From Xanthobacteraceae bacterium (lineage in GTDB: Bacteria; Pseudomonadota; Alphaproteobacteria; Rhizobiales; Xanthobacteraceae): a stretch of DNA of 10,244 bases. Position numbers and translations under genes: made by a program. The notes under the pieces are model-generated. The model was not told the origin of the DNA and made no database searches. It worked only from the letters and a program-made list of their open reading frames with translations. The DNA is taken from NCBI GenBank assembly GCA_030037105.1, contig JASHRY010000312.1:1-10244 (forward strand), given 5' to 3'. This document shows, piece after piece, positions 1 through 8,520 of this stretch; position 1 is the stretch's first letter, and each line of letters begins with the position of its first letter.

Positions 1-1966
<1,966 letters not shown>

Positions 1967-2070
1967 GGCCCCAATTCCTTATAGTTGTGCACGTCCGTCG
2001 CGACCCGGGATGCGCGCCGTCACACGGACTGCCGCTTGCACGATAACGCGATACGCGGTCTCGCGCGTTC

Positions 2071-2103
2071 ACTATAGGTGGCGTCGCCGCACAGATGTGT
2101 CAA
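2071..2103 (-). promoter_or_regulatory. Candidate lon promoter
   Basis: On the minus strand a perfect TTGACA (2103-2098) is followed by CCTATAGTG, with TATAGT at 2076-2071. The spacer to TATAGT is 21 nt, or 19 nt if CCTATA is the -10. This is longer than the usual 16-18 for housekeeping promoters, and also too long for the alphaproteobacterial sigma-32 pattern (CTTG, about 17-18 nt, CYTATNT), although both half-elements resemble that pattern. It would give a leader of about 100 nt before lon. The element matches are visible; the assignment to a sigma factor is inference. Confidence 0.4.
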
Positions 2104-2123
2104 GAAAGGCCGGTTTTCCCGGC
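2102..2123 (-). terminator. Possible weak terminator after clpX
   Basis: On the minus strand GCCGG (2123-2119), loop GAAAA, CCGGC (2113-2109) is followed by CTTTCTT. The stem is only 5 bp and the T tract is interrupted, so it is a modest terminator at best. It ends exactly where the candidate -35 box of lon begins, which would separate the clpX and lon transcription units. Confidence 0.35.
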
Positions 2124-2128
2124 AAAAA

Positions 2129-2169
2129 GCCGCATTGCGAATCCGCAGCGAATCGCCGCAAGCCGAATC
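2129..2169. repeat. Three tandem short direct repeats between clpX and lon
   Basis: Three consecutive units ending in GAATC occur on the plus strand: GCCGCATTGCGAATC (2129-2143), CGCAGCGAATC (2144-2154) and GCCGCAAGCCGAATC (2155-2169). Units one and three are 15 nt and the middle one is 11 nt. They sit between the clpX stop codon and the candidate clpX terminator, upstream of the lon promoter. Their function is unknown; they could be a small repeat expansion or part of a regulator binding array. Confidence 0.5.
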
Positions 2170-2193
2170 GGGGATGCTGAAACGCGGCACCGC

Positions 2194-3471
2194 TTAGGCG
2201 CTCGCCCCGCCGGCATCGCCGGCACGATCGGAGCGGTCGGCGTAGATGTAGAGCGGCCGCGCGGCGCCCTCGACCACCTCTTTCGAGATCACGACTTCCT
2301 CGACGCCTTCGAGGCTCGGCAGATCGAACATGGTGTCGAGCAGGATGCTCTCCATGATCGAGCGCAGCCCGCGCGCGCCGGTCTTGCGGTCGATGGCCTT
2401 GCGCGCGATCGCCGCCAGCGCTTCCTCGGCCAGCGTCAAATCCACCGTCTCCATTTCGAACATGCGCTGGTACTGCTTCACCAGCGCGTTCTTCGGCTCG
2501 GTGAGAATGCGCTTGAGCGAGGCCTCGTCTAGATCTTCGAGGGTCGCCACCACGGGAAGCCGGCCGACGAATTCCGGAATGAGCCCGTACTTCAACAGAT
2601 CCTCAGGCTCGACGTCACGGAAAACCTCGCCCTGCTTGCGGTCCTCGAGCGCCGTCACCTTGGCGCCGAAGCCGATCGAGGTCGAACGGCCGCGCGCGGA
2701 GATGATCTTCTCCAGCCCGCCGAAGGCGCCGCCGCAGACGAACAGGATGTTGGTGGTGTCGACCTGGAGGAACTCCTGCTGCGGATGCTTGCGGCCGCCC
2801 TGCGGCGGCACGCTCGCGATCGTGCCTTCCATGATCTTGAGCAAGGCCTGCTGCACGCCCTCGCCAGAAACGTCGCGGGTGATCGAAGGATTGTCGGACT
2901 TGCGCGATATCTTGTCGATCTCGTCGATGTAGACGATGCCGCGCTGCGCGCGCTCGACGTTGTAATCGGCGGCCTGCAACAGCTTGAGGATGATGTTTTC
3001 GACATCCTCGCCGACATAACCGGCTTCCGTCAGCGTAGTCGCGTCGGCCATGGTGAAGGGCACGTCGAGGATGCGCGCCAGAGTCTGCGCCAAGAGCGTT
3101 TTGCCGGAACCGGTCGGACCGATCAGCAGGATGTTGGACTTCGCCAACTCGACGTCGTTGTGCTTGCTCTGGTGATTGAGCCGCTTGTAGTGATTGTGAA
3201 CGGCGACCGAGAGCACCTTCTTGGCGTGATCCTGGCCGATCACGTAATCATCCAGAACCTTGCGGATCTCGCGCGGGGTGGGAATGCCGTCGCGCGACTT
3301 CACCAGCGAGGATTTGTTCTCCTCGCGGATGATGTCCATGCACAGTTCGACGCACTCGTCGCAAATGAAAACGGTCGGCCCGGCGATAAGCTTGCGCACC
3401 TCGTGCTGGCTCTTGCCGCAGAACGAGCAGTAGAGCGTATTCTTGGAATCGCCGCCGCCGACCTTGCTCAT
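2194..3471 (-). CDS. clpX: ATP-dependent Clp protease ATP-binding subunit ClpX
   Basis: ClpX is a hexameric AAA+ unfoldase in the cytoplasm that recognises degrons such as the ssrA tag and threads substrates into ClpP. At 425 residues it is normal length. All diagnostic features are present: an N-terminal C4 zinc finger (Cys15, Cys18, Cys37, Cys40), Walker A GPTGSGKT (118-125), pore-1 loop GYVG (151-154), Walker B IVYIDEID (179-186), pore-2 region RDVSG (199-203), ClpP-docking IGF loop (266-268) and sensor-2 GARGLRS with Arg370. The start ATG at 3471 has GGAG six nt upstream. The C-terminal tail, rich in Ala, Gly and Asp, is variable in the family. It lies 298 bp downstream of clpP and shares its direction, but the gap is large enough to hold its own promoter. 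Confidence 0.99.
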   Translation of the reverse strand: MSKVGGGDSKNTLYCSFCGKSQHEVRKLIAGPTVFICDECVELCMDIIREENKSSLVKSRDGIPTPREIRKVLDDYVIGQDHAKKVLSVAVHNHYKRLNHQSKHNDVELAKSNILLIGPTGSGKTLLAQTLARILDVPFTMADATTLTEAGYVGEDVENIILKLLQAADYNVERAQRGIVYIDEIDKISRKSDNPSITRDVSGEGVQQALLKIMEGTIASVPPQGGRKHPQQEFLQVDTTNILFVCGGAFGGLEKIISARGRSTSIGFGAKVTALEDRKQGEVFRDVEPEDLLKYGLIPEFVGRLPVVATLEDLDEASLKRILTEPKNALVKQYQRMFEMETVDLTLAEEALAAIARKAIDRKTGARGLRSIMESILLDTMFDLPSLEGVEEVVISKEVVEGAARPLYIYADRSDRAGDAGGASA

Positions 3472-3484
3472 TCCCGTCTCCGTT

Positions 3485-3505
3485 TCACCGCCTGTTCAGC
3501 GGTGA
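3485..3505 (-). promoter_or_regulatory. Hairpin in the clpX leader next to the ribosome binding site
   Basis: A perfect 7-bp inverted repeat, TCACCGC then a 7-nt loop then GCGGTGA, lies just upstream of the clpX start and immediately before the GGAG ribosome binding site. There is no T tract, so it is not an intrinsic terminator. Its position suggests an mRNA-stability or translation-modulating structure, or an operator. The pairing is seen directly; the role is inferred. Confidence 0.45.
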
Positions 3506-3614
3506 GAACCACCGAGCTTACGAACGGTCGCGCTAACAATCCGTAGCAACGTCCGCCTTCCGCTCTTTCACCACACGTCACAGTGACAAACCACTCTCCG
3601 GTAGAGAAGCGTGT

Positions 3615-3632
3615 ATGCTAACGGTGTGCCAA
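3615..3632 (-). promoter_or_regulatory. Sigma-54-like -24/-12 element upstream of clpX
   Basis: Minus-strand sequence TTGGCACACCGTTAGCAT has the GG (3630-3629) and GC (3618-3617) dinucleotides exactly 10 nt apart, as the RpoN consensus TTGGCACG-N4-TTGC requires. The -24 half is perfect for seven bases. The -12 half reads TAGC instead of TTGC, and the eighth base is A rather than G. Transcription would start near 3605, giving a leader of about 135 nt. RpoN control of clpX is not usual, so this may be coincidence. Confidence 0.3.
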
Positions 3633-3769
3633 TCAAGAATCCATTAACAATAATGCGAGTTTGGGCGAGTGTGCTTTCCAGAACACACCGGCGGAACCCT
3701 CCCTCAATGGGGACCGCTTTGGCGAGCCGAATCGGCCTATTTGAAGGCACCAGCCCCCCGGTTCCCTGC

Positions 3770-4423
3770 TCACGCCTTGGCGAGGACCGGTTCAGACTTG
3801 AGACCGGGTTCCTCTGGACGCTTTTCGATAACCTTGTCGATGAGGCCGAATTCCTTGGCCATTTCAGAGGTTAGGAACATATCGCGCTCGAGCGCATCCT
3901 CGATCTTTTTCAACGGCTGGCCGGTGTGCTTGACGTAGATTTCGTTCAAACGCCGCTTGAGGTTCAGAATCTCCTGGGCGTGCAGCATGATATCGGTGGC
4001 CTGACCTTGGAACCCGCCGGAGGGCTGATGCACCATAATGCGGGCGTTGGGCAGGGCAAAGCGCAAGTCCTTGCCGCCGGCCGCAAGCAAGAGCGAAGCC
4101 ATGGACGCCGCTTGCCCGGTGCACAGGGTGGATACCGCCGGGCGGATGAACTGCATCGTGTCGTAGATCGCCAAGCCGGAGGTCACGATTCCGCCCGGTG
4201 AATTGATGTACATCGACACTTCCTTCTTCGGATTTTCCGCCTCCAGGAAGAGGAGCTGGGCCACGACGAGCGAGGCCATTGCGTCTTCGATCGGCCCGGT
4301 AATGAAGATGATCCGCTCCTTCAGCAGCCGCGAATAAATGTCGTAGGCCCGCTCCCCGCGGTTGGTCTGTTCGACCACCATGGGCACCAAGTATTGCATG
4401 TAAGTATCCGTTGGATCGCGCAT
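3770..4423 (-). CDS. clpP: ATP-dependent Clp protease proteolytic subunit ClpP
   Basis: ClpP is the tetradecameric serine protease chamber that degrades polypeptides delivered by ClpX or ClpA. The protein has 217 residues, within the family range. The catalytic triad is intact: Ser107 in GQAASMAS, His132 in MVHQPSGG and Asp181 in LERDMFLT. The spacing matches E. coli ClpP. The oxyanion-loop motif INSPGG (74-79) and handle helix ([19 protein letters not shown]) are present. The N-terminus is [19 protein letters not shown]; self-processing a few residues in is usual for the family. The start ATG at 4423 is supported by AGGTGA five nt upstream. The C-terminal extension ([16 protein letters not shown]) is short and variable. 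The gene lies between tig and clpX, the standard alphaproteobacterial order. Confidence 0.99.
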   Translation of the reverse strand: MRDPTDTYMQYLVPMVVEQTNRGERAYDIYSRLLKERIIFITGPIEDAMASLVVAQLLFLEAENPKKEVSMYINSPGGIVTSGLAIYDTMQFIRPAVSTLCTGQAASMASLLLAAGGKDLRFALPNARIMVHQPSGGFQGQATDIMLHAQEILNLKRRLNEIYVKHTGQPLKKIEDALERDMFLTSEMAKEFGLIDKVIEKRPEEPGLKSEPVLAKA

Positions 4424-4450
4424 AGCTCACCTGCCAAAAAGCCCACTCTG

Positions 4451-4491
4451 CCCGCTCAGTTTGACTGAGTCGGGCTTAGCCTGTCGAAGCC
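4451..4491. repeat. Palindromic dispersed-repeat-like element in the clpP leader
   Basis: Two adjacent hairpins are visible. The first is CCCG-CTCAGT, loop TTG, ACTGAG-T-CGGG (4451-4474). The second is GGCTT, nine nt, AAGCC (4473-4491), whose loop belongs to a CTTCGACAGGCTAAGCC string on the minus strand. That string resembles a motif of the form CTTCGACAGGCTCAG that I recall as a frequent intergenic repeat in alphaproteobacteria and some other proteobacteria. It lies only about 30 bp upstream of the clpP start, so it should be in the clpP mRNA leader or overlap its promoter. Confidence 0.45.
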
Positions 4492-4504
4492 GCGGCGCCG
4501 ATCG

Positions 4505-4542
4505 CCCTTCCCTCTCCTCGCTCCGCCTGCGGGGGGGAAGGC
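4505..4542. repeat. Degenerate CCCTCTCC/GGGGAAGG palindrome
   Basis: Arms CCTTCCC (4506-4512) and GGGAAGG (4535-4541) are complementary around a 22-nt interior with a pyrimidine-rich half and a run of seven G. The overall shape resembles the common rhizobial intergenic repeat in which CCCTCTCCCC faces GGGGAGAGGG across a short GC core. It sits next to the other palindromic element, so the tig-clpP gap looks like a mosaic of repeat remnants. Family assignment is from memory. Confidence 0.4.
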
Positions 4543-4707
4543 GCAGGGAGGATTCAAGCGATGGAGCTAATTGCAGATATGCGCCGAAATCGCCGCGGCA
4601 AGACTTGGGCCGCGGGCTTTCGGCGCGGCCGCAAACAAGGAGACCCGCGCCAAAAAACCCATCCCGCGACCGGCCTGGGCGACGCCGCGCCGCCTCCTCG
4701 ATTTCAC

Positions 4708-6048
4708 TCACTCCTCATCGTCCGCGAACAACTCGTCGCGCGAGGCCCGCTTCTCCGTGACATTCGCCAATTCGACCAGGAAGTCGACGACCTTGTCCTC
4801 GAACAAGGGCGCGCGCAAGGCGGCAAGCGCTCCGGGGTTCTTGCGATAATAGTCCCACACCTGCTGCTCCCGCCCGGGAAGCTGCCGCGTCTGTTCGACC
4901 ACGGCCGCGGTCAACTGCTCGTCGGTGACCCTAATATTGTTCCGTTCGCCAATTTCCGCGATGACGAGACCGAGCCGTACCCGCCGCTCGGCGATCGCGC
5001 GGTACTCCGCTCGCGCCTCCTCTTCGGTCGTTCCTTCATCGGCGAAGGTGCGGCCCTGTTGTTTGAGGTCATTCTCGATCGAGGACCAGACGTTGTTGAA
5101 CTCCTGTTCGACTAAAGTGGGCGGCGGCTCGAATTTGTGCCGCTCATCGAGCTGATCGAGCAGCGTGCGTTTGAGCTTTTGCCGCGACGCCGCCGCGTGC
5201 TCGCGGCCGATGCGCTCCTTGAGCGCCTCCTTGAGCTTGGCGAGCGAGTCGAATCCAAGCGTTTTGGCGAAGGCGTCATCGGTCTGGATCGCCTCCGGCG
5301 CTTCCACGGCCTTGACGGTGACCGCAAAGCTCGCCTCCTTCCCGGCGACGGTTTTTGCCTGATAATCGTCGGGGAATTTGACGTTGAAGATTTTGCTGTC
5401 GCCGGTTTTGAGCCCCGCCAAATGGTCCTCAAAGCCGGGAATGAATTGACCCGTGCCGAGGACGAGCGGAACGTCCTCGCCGCTGCCGCCCGCAAAAGGC
5501 TCGCCCGCGATCGTGCCCCGGAACGATATCGTGACCCGATCGCCCGTTTCCGCCGCGTCGCTCTTGGCGACGAACGGCCGGTTCTGGTCGGCGATCTTCT
5601 GCAGCGCCTCGTCGACCTCGGCGTCGGTCACATCGGTGACCAGCCGTTGCAGCTTGATACTCTTGAAATCGGTGAGCGTGATCGGCGGCACGATCTCGAT
5701 CTCGACCGTGTAAGCAAGGTCCGACTTGCCGGCGATGAGCCCCTCGACCGCACTCTCCTCCGAGGGCAGTACCACCTTCGGCTCGGTGGCGAGTTTGAAG
5801 CCGTAATCGGCGACGATCTTGCTGTTGGCTTCGCGCACGGTGGCGTCAATGACTTCGGCCATGGCGGCCTTGCCATAGAGGCGCTTGAGATGAGCGACCG
5901 GGACTTTGCCCGGCCGAAAACCCCGCAATTGCACGCGGCCCTTGAGATCATCGAGCCGCTCGTTGACCCGCGCCTCGAGATCGGTCGCGGGGACGACGAC
6001 GCGATATTCACGCTTGAGGCCGGCGGCGGCAGTTTCGGTCACTTGCAT
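4708..6048 (-). CDS. tig: Trigger factor, ribosome-associated chaperone and peptidyl-prolyl isomerase
   Basis: Trigger factor binds the ribosome near protein L23 at the exit tunnel and shields nascent chains. At 446 residues it is full length. The N-terminal ribosome-binding domain carries the signature GFRPGKVP at residues 43-50, the same positions as in E. coli. The FKBP-type isomerase domain spans about 169-248 (GDRVTISFRGTIAGEPF, VLGTGQFIPGFEDHL, GKEASFAVTVKAVE). The rest is the helical substrate-cradling C-domain, ending in an acidic tail (ELFADDEE). The ATG at 6048 gives the expected N-terminus MQVTETAAAGLKREY, but no clear Shine-Dalgarno sequence precedes it. tRNA-Leu lies 66 bp upstream in the same direction, so the two may share a transcript. 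Confidence 0.98.
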   Translation of the reverse strand: MQVTETAAAGLKREYRVVVPATDLEARVNERLDDLKGRVQLRGFRPGKVPVAHLKRLYGKAAMAEVIDATVREANSKIVADYGFKLATEPKVVLPSEESAVEGLIAGKSDLAYTVEIEIVPPITLTDFKSIKLQRLVTDVTDAEVDEALQKIADQNRPFVAKSDAAETGDRVTISFRGTIAGEPFAGGSGEDVPLVLGTGQFIPGFEDHLAGLKTGDSKIFNVKFPDDYQAKTVAGKEASFAVTVKAVEAPEAIQTDDAFAKTLGFDSLAKLKEALKERIGREHAAASRQKLKRTLLDQLDERHKFEPPPTLVEQEFNNVWSSIENDLKQQGRTFADEGTTEEEARAEYRAIAERRVRLGLVIAEIGERNNIRVTDEQLTAAVVEQTRQLPGREQQVWDYYRKNPGALAALRAPLFEDKVVDFLVELANVTEKRASRDELFADDEE

Positions 6049-6114
6049 CGGCGTTGCACTTTACGGCCCGCGATCGAGCTCATCCTGGTCGTTTTCGGGA
6101 AACCGCCCGGCGGC

Positions 6115-6199
6115 TGGTGCGGGCGGAGGGGCTCGAACCCCCACGACTTTCGTCACGGGAACCTAAATCCCGCGCGTCTACCAATTCCGCCACGCCCGC
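6115..6199 (-). tRNA. tRNA-Leu (anticodon UAG)
   Basis: Reading the minus strand, the acceptor stem GCGGGCG (from 6199) pairs with CGCCCGC (ending at 6119). It is followed by discriminator A and an encoded CCA (6117-6115). The D arm is GGCGGAATTGGTAGACGC. The anticodon stem CGGGA/TCCCG encloses the loop TTTAGGT, giving anticodon TAG, which reads CUA and other CUN leucine codons. A variable arm (TGACGAAAGTCG) and the T arm GGGGGTTCGAGCCCC follow; the long variable arm is typical of class II tRNA-Leu. A -10-like TATAAG lies about 25 nt upstream (6230-6225), but I see no good -35 for it. tig follows after 66 bp. Confidence 0.97.
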
Positions 6200-6324
6200 G
6201 ACGGAGGGCGGCCCGGCGGCGCGGCTTATATCACGCAGGTCGCGCGAGACACTACAAAAATAGCCGCAGTGCATCGCGTCTCGTAACGCACGGGTGATCG
6301 GCAAAGCCGACGCCGCGATCACAA

Positions 6325-7818
6325 CTAAAGCCCGCGATAGACTTGCGGAAGGGCTTCCGACAAATCCTCGGAGATCAGGCCGGGGCCGGCAACGCGCGCG
6401 GCTTCGCCATGCAGCCAGACCGCGGCTGCAGCGGCCTCGAAAGCCGGCATGCCTTGCGCGAGCAGGCCGCTCGCCAGGCCGGTCAGCACGTCGCCGGCGC
6501 CAGCGGTTGCAAGGTAGGGCGGCGCGTTGGCGGCGATCGCCGCGCGGCCATCCGCGGCGGCGACCACCGTGTCGGCGCCCTTAAGCAGCACGACCGCCCC
6601 GATGATCTGCGCCGCGCGGCGCGCTCTTTCAAGTTTCGATCCAACTTTAGTTTGCCCATCCAAAGCAAAGAAATATCGTGAAAATTCACCCTCGTGTGGT
6701 GTCAAGATCGTGATCTGGCCGCGGCGTCCCTGCAGCGCTTCGGCGAGCCGCTGCGGATGGCGCGAAAAGCTCGTCAAGGCATCGGCGTCGAGCACGACAG
6801 TGCGCTCGCCTGACAGCGCAGCCAGGACAAGCGCGCAGGTCGCTTCCCCAACGCCCAGCCCAGGCCCGAGCGCCACCGCGTTAAACCGGCGGTCGGCAAG
6901 AAACTTCGTCAACTCGCCGGGGCCATCGACCGGCCGCACCATGACCGCGAGGCTCGCCGCGGCATTGACCGCCAGCGCCTCGCGGGGAGACGCGATCGTG
7001 ACCAATCCCGCCCCGGCGCGCAGGGCGCCGCGCGCCGCAAGTCGCGCCGCTCCCGTGGACCATGAAGGACCCGAGACCACGACCGCGTGGCCGCGGTCGT
7101 ACTTATGTCCCGCTGCGCGCGGTACGGGAAAATGACGGCGCCAGAGCGTGGGGACGTTCTCAAACGTGCGCGGAGCGACCTGTCCCAATACCGCATCCGC
7201 GATGCCAATATCGGCGACGGAAATGGTTCCGCAATGAAGACGGCCCGGCAAGAGCAGATGGCCCGTCTTCTTGCGGAAGAACGTGACGGTCCGCGTCGCC
7301 GTCACGGCGACACCCATAATCTCTCCTGTCGTGCCGTTGATGCCGCTCGGCAGGTCCACGGCAACAATGGGCGCCGGCTGCGCGTTCATGCTCTCGATCA
7401 TGGCGCGCGAAAGGCCCTCGACCGGCCGATCGAGACCGGCGCCGAACAAGGCATCGATCACCACATCGGCGGCAAGCGGACCGCCCTCCAGTGCGTCAGG
7501 TCGGGCGGACGCGACCTGCCCGGTCCATTTGCGTGCCGCCAGTGCCGCGTCGCCTTTGAGCTTCGCCATGTCGCCGGCGAGCAACACCCGCACCTGGTAT
7601 CCGCGCCCGGCCAGGAGCCGCGCCGCGACAAATCCGTCACCGCCATTATTGCCGGGCCCGGCCACAACAACGACGCGGCAGCCGACGGGATGGCGCGCGG
7701 CGACGGCGTCGGCGACCGCTCCACCAGCCCGCTCCATGAGCGCGATCCCGTCAACGCCGCCGGTGATTGTCAGCCGGTCGGCTTCACCCATTTCCGTATT
7801 GGTCAACAACTCAATCAT
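6325..7818 (-). CDS. nnrD: Bifunctional NAD(P)H-hydrate epimerase / ADP-dependent NAD(P)H-hydrate dehydratase
   Basis: This enzyme repairs hydrated NADH and NADPH. The N-terminal YjeF_N (NnrE) domain interconverts R and S epimers, and the C-terminal ribokinase-like (NnrD) domain dehydrates the S form at the expense of ADP. The protein has 497 residues, as expected for the fusion. The N-domain shows GPGNNGGDGFVAARLL (54-69), IDALFGAGLDRPVEG (121-135) and VDLPSGING (154-162). The C-domain shows GHKYDRGHAVVVSG (237-250), LGPGLG (317-322), TPHEGEFSRYF (373-383), LLKGADTVV (411-419) and the GAGDVLTG motif (440-447). The start gives MIELLTNTEMGEADRLT, typical of the family, though no Shine-Dalgarno sequence is obvious. 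It is divergent from glnB, sharing a 270-bp control region; this adjacency looks familiar in rhizobia. The link with nitrogen control is positional only. Confidence 0.96.
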   Translation of the reverse strand: MIELLTNTEMGEADRLTITGGVDGIALMERAGGAVADAVAARHPVGCRVVVVAGPGNNGGDGFVAARLLAGRGYQVRVLLAGDMAKLKGDAALAARKWTGQVASARPDALEGGPLAADVVIDALFGAGLDRPVEGLSRAMIESMNAQPAPIVAVDLPSGINGTTGEIMGVAVTATRTVTFFRKKTGHLLLPGRLHCGTISVADIGIADAVLGQVAPRTFENVPTLWRRHFPVPRAAGHKYDRGHAVVVSGPSWSTGAARLAARGALRAGAGLVTIASPREALAVNAAASLAVMVRPVDGPGELTKFLADRRFNAVALGPGLGVGEATCALVLAALSGERTVVLDADALTSFSRHPQRLAEALQGRRGQITILTPHEGEFSRYFFALDGQTKVGSKLERARRAAQIIGAVVLLKGADTVVAAADGRAAIAANAPPYLATAGAGDVLTGLASGLLAQGMPAFEAAAAAVWLHGEAARVAGPGLISEDLSEALPQVYRGL

Positions 7819-7883
7819 GCGGCTTGGAGGTTAGCGAAAGCCGCGCGCCGCGAACACAGAGCCGCGTCGTGCTGTGGGGCGCG

Positions 7884-7930
7884 ATTATCATTGACGAGAT
7901 AATAGGCAATGTGCCCATTTTGCCGGCGCA
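7884..7930. promoter_or_regulatory. Cluster of inverted repeats in the nnrD-glnB divergent region
   Basis: Two perfect inverted repeats are nearly abutting: ATTATC, 8 nt, GATAAT (7884-7903) and GGCAA, 10 nt, TTGCC (7905-7924). Overlapping the second, TGTGC, 11 nt, GCGCA (7910-7930) loosely resembles the NtrC site TGCACCA-N3-TGGTGCA but matches it poorly. The cluster lies about 110-155 bp upstream of the expected sigma-54 start of glnB, a normal distance for an NtrC enhancer. Binding is inference. Confidence 0.35.
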
Positions 7931-7946
7931 GACCTCTTCCAAGCCC

Positions 7947-7975
7947 TTGCAAGTGGATCACAATCCAACGATAGA
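7947..7975 (+). promoter_or_regulatory. Weak candidate sigma-70 promoter for glnB
   Basis: TTGCAA (7947-7952) and GATAGA (7970-7975) are separated by 17 nt. Each half matches the consensus only partly. I list it because tandem glnB promoters, one vegetative and one RpoN-dependent, are known for Bradyrhizobium japonicum glnB. Low confidence on sequence alone. Confidence 0.22.
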
Positions 7976-8012
7976 GCTTTGATCGGACATCATTATTCAG
8001 CCCCCTCAGGCC

Positions 8013-8030
8013 TTGGCACGGGACCTGCTA
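8013..8030 (+). promoter_or_regulatory. Sigma-54 (RpoN) promoter of glnB-glnA
   Basis: TTGGCACGGGACCTGCTA matches the RpoN consensus TTGGCACG-N4-TTGCW at every position but one: CTGC replaces TTGC. The invariant GG (8015-8016) and GC (8027-8028) are 10 nt apart, as required. Transcription should start near 8040, leaving a leader of about 50 nt before glnB. RpoN promoters need an enhancer-binding activator; for glnBA this is normally NtrC, phosphorylated under nitrogen limitation. Confidence 0.88.
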
Positions 8031-8031
8031 A

Positions 8032-8427
<396 letters not shown>

Positions 8428-8520
8428 CCTGCTGGCCCGACTGCCTGCGCTTGAGCGCCGCCGGCGGAATCGGACCAACGCCACGAGGTCATTCATCCAC
8501 CGCGAAAGGATACGCCTGCC

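Larger units (their letters stand above)
3472..3769. other. clpP-clpX intergenic region
   Basis: This 298-bp gap has no convincing gene: short reading frames in it have no ribosome binding site or recognisable product. Besides the clpX-leader hairpin and the sigma-54-like site it contains several perfect small palindromes. These are GTCACAGTGAC (3577-3587), GCCGAATCGGC (3726-3736), and GTGTG/CACAC arms separated by 10 nt (3669-3673 and 3684-3688). No strong intrinsic terminator follows clpP, so some clpP transcripts may continue into clpX. The stretch around 3640-3660 is noticeably more AT-rich than its surroundings, which suits a promoter region. Confidence 0.5.
4424..4707. other. tig-clpP intergenic region
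   Basis: This 284-bp gap separates tig from clpP on the minus strand. Besides the two palindromic elements it contains CTTGAA (minus strand, 4558-4553), a possible heat-shock -35, but only a C run stands where the -10 should be, so I do not call a promoter. A short CCCA/TGGG pairing followed by six T (minus strand, about 4682-4655) lies just after tig and could be a weak terminator. No supported gene lies here. Confidence 0.4.

Noticed and set aside
3568..3938. Short reading frames in and across the clpP-clpX gap on both strands
   Set aside because: They have no ribosome binding site and no recognisable product, and the longer ones overlap clpP antisense.
4427..4711. A 94-codon minus-strand frame that fills the tig-clpP gap, starting GTG in a GTGA overlap with the tig stop codon and ending inside the clpP ribosome binding site
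   Set aside because: The geometry looks like translational coupling, but the frame runs through palindromic repeat DNA, its codon use lacks the GC-rich third positions of its neighbours, the only ribosome-binding-like GAGGA is too close to the GTG, and the product resembles no family I know.
8428..8520. A possible second sigma-54 promoter before glnA (TGGCCCG followed by CTGC)
   Set aside because: The GG and GC are 11 nt apart rather than 10, and the -24 half lacks the CAC core.
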